64,000 bases of DNA from Prochlorococcus sp. AG-409-L21 (GTDB lineage: Bacteria > Cyanobacteriota > Cyanobacteriia > PCC-6307 > Cyanobiaceae). The notes under the pieces were generated by a model, which did no database searches, was not told the origin of the DNA, and saw nothing but the letters and a program-made list of their open reading frames with translations. The stretch lies in NCBI GenBank assembly GCA_003215475.1, contig QCKH01000002.1, positions 1-64,000 on the forward strand, given 5' to 3'. Made by a program: the position numbers and the translations under genes. Shown here piece by piece: positions 57,650 through 64,000 of this stretch (the first letter of the stretch is position 1; every line of letters starts with the position of its first letter).

Positions 57650-58438
57650 TTGTCCAATCAACTTGTAGAAACTGTAAATGAGCTTAAACTTCTTGGATGG
57701 TCTGAAGAAGGGGCTAAGACTTATGCGGAATTACTAGATGGTGATAGATTCAGATTCTTTTCTTCTAATGCATACAACCTAGCAATTTTCTTAATAATAT
57801 TTCTTCTTTTTATTCTAATATATTCTTCAACCAGATGGCATTTAAAAAGATCAATAAAGTCTTACGAAATAGCAAAAGAAACTAAAGATTCTCAAATATT
57901 GTTAAATGATAGCAAGCAAATTGAATTAAATCACTTAAATACGAAAAGCAATGAGATTCTTCTGCAAAAGAAAAAAAAGAAAACAGAATTAGATGAGAGT
58001 TTGAAAAGATATTTTAGAAACAACTCTATAGATCTAGAAAAGATCGCAGATAGCATAATAGCAATAGGAACTTTTTCCTACCAAATAATAAAGCTATCTA
58101 TAAAAGCATCGTCTATGGGTAAGGGTGAAAAGTCAGTAAAGAAAATGGATGAAAAGGATATTCTTAAAAGCAGATTAACCAAAATGAATAGTGTCGAGTT
58201 AAGGTCTTATTTGAAAAGTGTAAATATTATTCCAAGCTTGTCAAGAGAGCAGTTGATTGATTTAATTGCATCAAACCCTAGTATAATTAAAAAGATTCAG
58301 TCTAAAGAAAGACAGGCTATCTTGATGAAAAAAACAAACACTGAGCTAAGGTCACTCCTTTCAAATGTTGAAAATGTCTCTAGACTAAAGAAAGTGGAGC
58401 TTGTAGATAAAATATTAGATTTAGAAAGTAGTGTCTAA
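57650..58438 (+). CDS. Membrane-anchored protein with two SAP/HeH-like motifs (262 aa)
   Basis: Not recognised as a whole. A short N-terminal part (residues 1-40) includes VNELKLLGWSEEGAKTYAEL, a single membrane helix follows (about 43-60), and a long Lys/Glu-rich coiled coil runs over 65-120. The C-terminus has two similar helix-extended-helix units: MNSVELRSYLKSVNI with SREQLIDLIASN (about 172-208), and TNTELRSLLSN with LKKVELVDKILDLE (about 224-258). These resemble SAP/Rho-N-type nucleic-acid-binding modules. The start is TTG at 57650; an ATG at 57645 is out of frame. Confidence 0.6.
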   Translation: MSNQLVETVNELKLLGWSEEGAKTYAELLDGDRFRFFSSNAYNLAIFLIIFLLFILIYSSTRWHLKRSIKSYEIAKETKDSQILLNDSKQIELNHLNTKSNEILLQKKKKKTELDESLKRYFRNNSIDLEKIADSIIAIGTFSYQIIKLSIKASSMGKGEKSVKKMDEKDILKSRLTKMNSVELRSYLKSVNIIPSLSREQLIDLIASNPSIIKKIQSKERQAILMKKTNTELRSLLSNVENVSRLKKVELVDKILDLESSV

Positions 58439-58635
58439 ATAAATTTAGCTGAAAATCTACGCTATAATTTCAAGGTTTAAAAGTATTCTCTTCTTTTTTA
58501 AATAAGTTTTATTATTAGCATTTTATAGGGAAAGAACTTACATAAAAGTCAAATAGATTGCAATGATCTAGTTTTCTTTAAAAAATGCTTTTTAATACAA
58601 TTATTACCTAGAATGTAAAACTGCTCTCGAATCAA

Positions 58636-59805
58636 TTGGCATCTACAAACCCAGAAAAGAGTTATACCCCTGGCTTAAATACTCGGGTAATCCATCATGG
58701 TGAAAGCTTTGCCAAGGATACAGGCACAGTTATGCCGCCTATTTTCCCAAGTTCAACATTCAGGCATGGCAATCCTGATGGTTTTGATTACACACGCTCA
58801 GGGAATCCAAATTTTCGAATATTAGAGTCTGTTTTATCTTCCCTTGAAGGCTGCAAGTATTCAACTGTTTTCAACTCTGGTGTTAGCGCTATTACTGCCA
58901 TAGCAAGCTCTCTTAAAACAGGAGACCTAATCTTATGCGAAGAGAATCTTTATGGTTGCACAATAAGGTTATTCGAAAAGGTTTTCCAAAAATTTGGTCT
59001 TCAAACTAAATGGGTCGATTTTTCAGATAGGTCTTCTATTAGTGAAATAAATCGTTTAAAGCCATCAATGATATGGATAGAAAGCCCTACGAATCCTCTG
59101 TTAAAAGTTATAGATTTAAAACCAGTTTGTAGTGTTGCCAACGAAAATCAAATTCCAGTAATAGTGGATAATACTTTCGCAACTGCATTATTGCAAAAGC
59201 CTCTGGAATTAGGAGCAACTATTTCACTTACCAGTACTACTAAATACATTAATGGCCATTCGGATGCTTTAGGGGGTGCCGTATGTACTAAAAGTCTCGC
59301 CTGGCATGAGCGAATGAAATTTGCACAAAAAGCTCTTGGACTCCAACCTTCTCCGTTCGATTGTTGGCTGATTACAAGAGGAATCAAAACTCTTCCTCTG
59401 AGGTTTCAAAGACAAATTGAAAACTCAATAGCTATAGCTGATGAGCTGGCAAAGCATCCATCTGTGAAATGGGTTAAATATCCTTTCCGTTTAGATCATC
59501 CTCAAAATGAAATTGCTAAAAAACAAATGCTTGCAGGGGGAGCAATAGTAACTCTTAGCCTAAAAGCAAACCAAGAAGACACATATTCTTTTTGTAAAAG
59601 CCTTCAATATTTCACCATGGCTGAAAGTCTTGGCGGAGTTGAAAGTCTTGTATGCCATCCTTCAACAATGAGCCACGCTTCTGTAGATTCTCAAACCAAA
59701 TTAAAACTAGGTATTGACGAGTCTTTAATTCGTTTATCTATAGGTTGTGAGGATTTGATTGATCTGAAAAAAGATCTCTCTCAAGGCTTAAAAAAATTAT
59801 TGTGA
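58636..59805 (+). CDS. metB: Cystathionine gamma-synthase/lyase-type PLP enzyme
   Basis: A 389-residue Cys/Met-metabolism PLP enzyme. It has LNTRVIHHGESFAKDTGTVM and FDYTRSGNPNF at the N-terminus, VDNTFATALLQKPLELGA, and the PLP Lys in STTKYINGHSDALGGAV. The C-terminal RLSIGCEDLIDLKKDL block is typical. It could make or cleave cystathionine, or be an O-acetylhomoserine sulfhydrylase-like enzyme; sequence alone does not settle it. Its stop overlaps the next PLP gene by 4 nt, and cysK follows, so this is a sulfur amino acid operon. The start is TTG. Confidence 0.88.
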   Translation: MASTNPEKSYTPGLNTRVIHHGESFAKDTGTVMPPIFPSSTFRHGNPDGFDYTRSGNPNFRILESVLSSLEGCKYSTVFNSGVSAITAIASSLKTGDLILCEENLYGCTIRLFEKVFQKFGLQTKWVDFSDRSSISEINRLKPSMIWIESPTNPLLKVIDLKPVCSVANENQIPVIVDNTFATALLQKPLELGATISLTSTTKYINGHSDALGGAVCTKSLAWHERMKFAQKALGLQPSPFDCWLITRGIKTLPLRFQRQIENSIAIADELAKHPSVKWVKYPFRLDHPQNEIAKKQMLAGGAIVTLSLKANQEDTYSFCKSLQYFTMAESLGGVESLVCHPSTMSHASVDSQTKLKLGIDESLIRLSIGCEDLIDLKKDLSQGLKKLL

Positions 59806-61274
59806 TTACAAGAGATTTACTAATCGATCCGTTTTGGGAAGCGAAAGACCTTGGACAGCCAATTCCGCAGAGTCCTCACGCTGTATCTGTGGCATTACCT
59901 AGATGGGAAGATGTAATTGCCTATGAAGAAAAAGATCCTAAATGCATTAATTCACTTCAATCTATTTACCCCCGCTTTGGCTTTAATCCCCTGGTTCAAG
60001 AAATAGCACAAAAGAGCCTTCAAATAATTGGTAAGAGCTCAAGCAGTAGTTGGCCATATCCAAATATTCAGACAGCAGAAAAAGCTAAAACGTATTGCGA
60101 TCAAACGAACAAAAAAGCAAAAACATTTATCCAAGAGATCTCTGGTGTTCAATGCTTAATTGTTGATAGTGAAACCACTCGAATAGCAAAAGCATTTTGG
60201 CAACACACAGGTCTAGGGATTTCATCTCGACAAGCAGCAATAGCTCTTAATAAAGAGAAAGCTCCATCATTCAACGCTGGTGAAGGAGCAAGATTATCTA
60301 TTCGAAAAAAACTCGCAGGAATTTATGGATGTGACTCAAGTTTAATTCAACTTCACCCTTCTGGGATGGCTGCTCTCACCACCGCACTTGAAGCGTTAAG
60401 AAAATTTAGACCTAAAAGTACTGCTTTGCAATTGGGATTCCCATATGTAGATGTCTTAAAACTGCCACAGGTAATTTTTGAAGGAAGTGAGCTAATCCTT
60501 AATCCAGAACCTTCAAAGCTTGCAAGCAAACTAGATAGCGTTAAGCCTTCAGCATTAATTGTTGAACTCCCAAGCAACCCAATGCTCCAATGCATTGATT
60601 TGCCTGTCATAGCAAAGATGGCTCATGAACGTGGCATACCAGTTATCGCAGATGACACAATTGGATCAGCCGTCAATATTGACCCAATCCCCTATGCAGA
60701 CTTAATTTTCACTTCTCTAACAAAAAGTTTTTCTGGACGAGGAAATGTTCTTGCAGGCTCTCTAATTATTAGCCCCGAATCTCAATGGAAAGAAATACTC
60801 CAAGAAATAATTCCAATATCATCTGTTACCAATCTATCTGATGCAGATTCTTTAGTTCTTAATGAAGCAAGCCAAGATGTAGAAAGTCGCATAGATCAAT
60901 TAAACAATTCTTGTTTAAAGATCAAGGCTCGTTTAGAAAATCATCCTGATATCGAAAGAGTTTTACATCCAGAGCAATGTTCCAACTTTCAATCACTAAT
61001 GAAACCACATGCAGGCTATGGATGTTTGCTTTCTTTTGAATTAACAGGGGGACTTTCAAAAGCACAAAGGTTCTATAACGCACTAGAAGTATGCAAGGGA
61101 CCTAGTTTGGGAACTATTTTCACCTTGGCATGCCCTTACGTTTTATTAGCTCATTACGAAGAATTGGATTGGGCCAAAAAATGTGGAGTCCCATCAACAT
61201 TAATAAGAGTTTCTGTAGGACTTGAACAAACTGAAGATCTCTGGTATCGATTTCAGAAAGCATTGAACGCATAA
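59802..61274 (+). CDS. Long cystathionine gamma-synthase-like PLP enzyme
   Basis: A 490-residue PLP protein about 100 residues longer than bacterial MetB because of an N-terminal domain (LPRWEDVIAYEEKDPKCI and onward), as in the long fungal-type cystathionine gamma-synthase. The catalytic half has the PLP Lys in FTSLTKSFSGRGNVLAGSL and IRVSVGLEQTEDLWYRF near the end. LPSNPMLQCIDLPVIAKM is another family block. The start overlaps metB by 4 nt (ATTGTGATTAC), so they are coupled. Why two divergent copies are paired is not clear: they may be sequential enzymes of transsulfuration. Confidence 0.82.
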   Translation: MITRDLLIDPFWEAKDLGQPIPQSPHAVSVALPRWEDVIAYEEKDPKCINSLQSIYPRFGFNPLVQEIAQKSLQIIGKSSSSSWPYPNIQTAEKAKTYCDQTNKKAKTFIQEISGVQCLIVDSETTRIAKAFWQHTGLGISSRQAAIALNKEKAPSFNAGEGARLSIRKKLAGIYGCDSSLIQLHPSGMAALTTALEALRKFRPKSTALQLGFPYVDVLKLPQVIFEGSELILNPEPSKLASKLDSVKPSALIVELPSNPMLQCIDLPVIAKMAHERGIPVIADDTIGSAVNIDPIPYADLIFTSLTKSFSGRGNVLAGSLIISPESQWKEILQEIIPISSVTNLSDADSLVLNEASQDVESRIDQLNNSCLKIKARLENHPDIERVLHPEQCSNFQSLMKPHAGYGCLLSFELTGGLSKAQRFYNALEVCKGPSLGTIFTLACPYVLLAHYEELDWAKKCGVPSTLIRVSVGLEQTEDLWYRFQKALNA

Positions 61275-61360
61275 AAAAATTTCAATGGTTTTTAGATCAA
61301 CATCAGAATTGTGCAAGAAACAAAAACCTTAGCTAATTATAAATTGATTGAATAATCTCA

Positions 61361-62347
61361 ATGGCTCCCATATACGAAGACAACAGTCTTGCCATAGGCA
61401 ACACTCCTCTAGTCAAGCTGAATTCTGTCACTAAAGACTGTAAGGCTACAGTTTTGGCAAAAATAGAAGGACGCAATCCTGCCTACAGCGTAAAATGCAG
61501 GATCGGGGCAAATATGATTTGGGATGCTGAAAAAAAAGGTCTTCTAACAAAAAATCAAACAATTGTTGAACCCACTTCAGGTAATACTGGCATTGCGCTC
61601 GCTTTCACGGCAGCAGCTAAGGGTTACAAACTAGTTCTCACAATGCCTGAATCAATGTCTTTAGAAAGACGCAGAATAATGGCAGTACTTGGTGCTGAGC
61701 TAATTCTTACTGAAGCAGCCAAAGGCATGCCTGGTGCTATCGCTAAAGCACAGGAAATCGCTCAAAGAGACCCAAAAAAATACTTCATGCCTGGACAGTT
61801 TGATAACCCAGCTAATCCAGAGATTCATTTCAAAACAACAGGTCCAGAGATTTGGAATGATTGTGATGGAAACGTTGATGTATTTGTAGCTGGCGTAGGA
61901 ACTGGAGGGACTATAAGTGGGGTATCTAAATACTTCAAAGAAGAGAAAAGAAAAAATGTTCTTTCAGTTGCGGTTGAGCCTTCTCATAGCCCAGTTATCA
62001 CCCAAACTCTCAATGGAGAAGAAGTGAAGTCTGGACCTCATAAAATACAAGGAATAGGAGCAGGGTTTATTCCGAAAAATCTGGATCTAGCTTTAGTGGA
62101 TCAAGTTGAGCAAGTAACAAACGAAGAATCCATAAATATGGCATTAAGGCTTGCTAAAGAAGAGGGACTACTTGTTGGCATTTCTTGTGGGGCTGCAGCA
62201 ACTGCCGCTATTCGATTGGCCAAACAAGATAAATTCGCCGGTAAAACAATTGTTGTTGTACTACCTGATCTTGCTGAGCGTTACCTTTCATCAGTTCTGT
62301 TCTCAGAAGTTCCAACGGGGATTATTGAACAACCAAGTAGCAATTAA
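61361..62347 (+). CDS. cysK: Cysteine synthase (O-acetylserine sulfhydrylase)
   Basis: Makes L-cysteine from O-acetylserine and sulfide with PLP. The 328-residue protein has the [10 protein letters not shown] opening, the PLP Lys in [12 protein letters not shown], the substrate loop [10 protein letters not shown] and the phosphate-binding [24 protein letters not shown] lies near the end. It is 86 nt after the long PLP enzyme, on the same strand. Its last 4 nt overlap the end of queA. Confidence 0.96.
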   Translation: MAPIYEDNSLAIGNTPLVKLNSVTKDCKATVLAKIEGRNPAYSVKCRIGANMIWDAEKKGLLTKNQTIVEPTSGNTGIALAFTAAAKGYKLVLTMPESMSLERRRIMAVLGAELILTEAAKGMPGAIAKAQEIAQRDPKKYFMPGQFDNPANPEIHFKTTGPEIWNDCDGNVDVFVAGVGTGGTISGVSKYFKEEKRKNVLSVAVEPSHSPVITQTLNGEEVKSGPHKIQGIGAGFIPKNLDLALVDQVEQVTNEESINMALRLAKEEGLLVGISCGAAATAAIRLAKQDKFAGKTIVVVLPDLAERYLSSVLFSEVPTGIIEQPSSN

Positions 62348-63456
62348 AACCTCGCTGAAGTTAATACCGCTTCTGGTGAAATGTACATTGCATCACCATA
62401 AGAAAAAAACCTATATTTAGCTTGTTTTGCTTCTTGATAGAAAGAAAGCAACTCTTTTCTACCAATAAGAGCACTTACAAGAAGCAACAAGGAACTTTTA
62501 GGCAGATGGAAATTTGTCAATAAGCCATCAACTACTCCAAATTTATGTCCAGGTTTTATGACTAAATCAACCGGCCCTTGAAAAGGTTTCAAAGTACCTT
62601 GACCAAAAATAAATGCTGATTCAAGAGATCGAACTGTTGTTGTTCCAATGGCAATAACGCGTCCCCCTCGAGATCGACAATCTTGAATAGCTAATACTAG
62701 TTTCTCCGTAACTTCTACCCACTCCTTATGAAGGCGAAGATTACTCAAATTCTCATCTTCTAATGGCCGAAAGGTTCCCAGGCCCACATGCAGTGTCACC
62801 GTCGCTTGCTCTATCCCTTTCTTTGAAAAGGCCTGTAGCAATTCATCACTCAAATGCAAGCCTGCTGTAGGAGCAGCAACAGCCCCTGGCTTAGATGCAT
62901 ACCTGGTTTGATAACGTTCTATATCATCACAACCATGTCGATGAATATAAGGGGGAAGAGGCATTTCACCATACTTTTCAAGTAACCTCTCTATTTTCTC
63001 ACTGTCGGAAAAACATTCTGGAAACTGAATTATTCTACCTCCAGTTTTAGTATCTGTTTCTAAGACTTCTAAGGGAAGAAGTTCTTGACCCGGAGCTTCT
63101 ACAACCAAATTGTCTCCAGGACGCATTTTTTTTGCGGGTTTCCCAAGACATAACCATCTTCCACAACCTTTAGGTTCTAGCAATAAAAGCTCTGCAAAAG
63201 CTCCGGTTTTCAAACGAACCTTCAATCTGGCTCTTAACACACGCGTATCATTCATTACCAGCAAGTCTCCTTGCTTTAACTCATCCAACAAATCCCAAAC
63301 TCTTAAATGAGAAGATCTTAAGGTTTCCCCAGGTTTCTTAGCTAAAACCATCATTTTGGCATTATGTCTAGGCTCAATTGGCTCTTGAGCTATAAGTTTA
63401 GAGTCCAACTCATAGTCATAAGAACTCAGCCAAAAATCTCTTGGGTCAGCTACCAA
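62344..63456 (-). CDS. queA: S-adenosylmethionine:tRNA ribosyltransferase-isomerase QueA
   Basis: Builds epoxyqueuosine in tRNA by transferring the ribosyl part of SAM. The 370-residue protein has [20 protein letters not shown] at the start, [13 protein letters not shown] and [20 protein letters not shown] (the family signature includes APTAGLH). Near the end are [19 protein letters not shown] and [14 protein letters not shown]. Length is normal (about 345-375). It converges on cysK, sharing the last 4 nt, and starts 60 nt from pdhC. Confidence 0.95.
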   Translation of the reverse strand: MVADPRDFWLSSYDYELDSKLIAQEPIEPRHNAKMMVLAKKPGETLRSSHLRVWDLLDELKQGDLLVMNDTRVLRARLKVRLKTGAFAELLLLEPKGCGRWLCLGKPAKKMRPGDNLVVEAPGQELLPLEVLETDTKTGGRIIQFPECFSDSEKIERLLEKYGEMPLPPYIHRHGCDDIERYQTRYASKPGAVAAPTAGLHLSDELLQAFSKKGIEQATVTLHVGLGTFRPLEDENLSNLRLHKEWVEVTEKLVLAIQDCRSRGGRVIAIGTTTVRSLESAFIFGQGTLKPFQGPVDLVIKPGHKFGVVDGLLTNFHLPKSSLLLLVSALIGRKELLSFYQEAKQAKYRFFSYGDAMYISPEAVLTSARF

Positions 63457-63516
63457 TTTATTTAGAATGAAAATCTAACCAAAATAATCAGAGTCCCAAA
63501 GAAGCGCAAAAATATT

Positions 63517-64000
63517 TTAATTTGCAAGGGTCTCAGGATTATTCTCAATCAAATTAGAAAGATCTTTTAAGAAAGCTGCCCCGTCGGCACCATAAACAAC
63601 TCTGTGATCAGCGGTAAGGTTAACTTGCATCTGACGCTTAACTGAGATAGATCCATCCTTACTAGCTACTACTGTTGGTCTGGAGGCAGCGACTGCCAAA
63701 ATAGCACCAGTTCCAGGTGGAAGAATCGCATCAAAACGGTCTACTCCATACATGCCCAAATTAGAAAGCGTAAAAGTCCCACTATTGTATTCATTTGGTT
63801 GGAGCTGCTTTGCTCTAGATCTTTTTACCAAATCAGACCATTGCCTAGACAATTCAAACAAATCGGTAATATTTGCATTCTGAAGTACAGGGGTAATCAG
63901 TCCTCCTTCTTCCATTGCAACAGCCACAGCGACATTTATTTGATCTGGATATGACATTCCTTGACTACTAAATGCAACATTAATCTGAGGATGGCGAGCT
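63517..64000 (-). CDS. pdhC: Dihydrolipoamide acetyltransferase (E2), partial at window edge
   Basis: C-terminal catalytic part of a 2-oxo acid dehydrogenase E2, most likely of pyruvate dehydrogenase. The frame is open to the last base, so the lipoyl and peripheral domains and the start are outside. The visible part has ARHPQINVAFSSQG, INVAVAVAMEEGGLITPVL, FTLSNLGMYGVDRFDAILPP and the active-site LTADHRVVYGADGA with the catalytic His in DHRVVYGA. An internal Met at 63957 is not the true start. It lies 60 nt upstream of queA on the same strand. Confidence 0.93.
   Translation of the reverse strand, partial: ARHPQINVAFSSQGMSYPDQINVAVAVAMEEGGLITPVLQNANITDLFELSRQWSDLVKRSRAKQLQPNEYNSGTFTLSNLGMYGVDRFDAILPPGTGAILAVAASRPTVVASKDGSISVKRQMQVNLTADHRVVYGADGAAFLKDLSNLIENNPETLAN

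Overview
The window is a compact, A+T-rich chromosomal segment of a marine picocyanobacterium, most likely Prochlorococcus, perhaps a low-light type. The evidence is the gene content: psaF-psaJ, petC-petA, chlorophyll synthase chlG, ndhB, a high-light-inducible (Hli) protein, a cyanobacterial AbrB regulator, aa3 oxidase genes, corrinoid genes, and many small picocyanobacterial hypothetical proteins. Short intergenic spaces, frequent 1-8 nt overlaps and TTG/GTG starts also fit. Strain-level assignment is inference. I see no tRNA, rRNA, IS element, prophage or CRISPR array.

Layout. 1-5.3 kb: partial gltX, an antiporter, hli, tsaD, psaF-psaJ and gmk. 5.3-12 kb: rqcH, an unknown membrane protein, tatC, a DUF3067 protein, then the petC-petA-lgt-cobM run. 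12-19.4 kb: ppx/gppA, ubiA, LD-carboxypeptidase, ispD, fabG, a small membrane protein and a solo groEL. 19.5-27.4 kb: a leftward ctaA-ctaB-ABC exporter-acidic protein operon, divergent from ctaC-ctaD-ctaE. 27.4-36 kb: cyAbrB, ribE, an aldo/keto reductase with ferredoxin-like clusters, and a leftward topA-lipoprotein-DUF2232-cobT-solute-binding-protein run. 36-47.5 kb: ndhB, a LolD-type ATPase, birA, a DciA-like protein, menG, hisF, petP, chlG, a class A PBP, rsmB, trmH and a lone OppC-type permease. 47.5-55.8 kb: lepA, mqo, nfu, the nitrogen-control locus, a cysteine desulfurase-like gene and yidD-Grx-murE. 55.8-64 kb: rpsD, several small unknowns, two PLP enzymes with cysK, queA and partial pdhC.

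How they work together. Many genes serve photosynthetic electron flow (psaF/J, petC, petA, petP, ndhB, chlG, menG, ubiA, hli) and respiration (ctaA-E, mqo). Sulfur and Fe-S metabolism (two cystathionine-type PLP enzymes, cysK, a cysteine desulfurase relative, nfu), envelope building (murE, PBP, lgt, LD-carboxypeptidase, tatC, yidD) and translation support (gltX, tsaD, queA, trmH, rsmB, lepA, rpsD, rqcH) fill much of the rest.

The most interesting locus is 51.72-52.06 kb. A perfect NtcA-type palindrome overlaps a likely promoter. It is followed by an RNA with the features of the glutamine-II (downstream-peptide) riboswitch, then a 55-residue DUF4278/PirA-like protein, then a perfect 23-bp terminator hairpin. 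Other unexplained signals are a pair of tiny cysteine-motif proteins (57.09-57.42 kb), a membrane protein with two SAP/HeH-like motifs (57.65-58.44 kb), three long perfect inverted repeats inside coding sequences (5.9, 7.3 and 31.05 kb), and a hairpin-rich spacer after rpsD.
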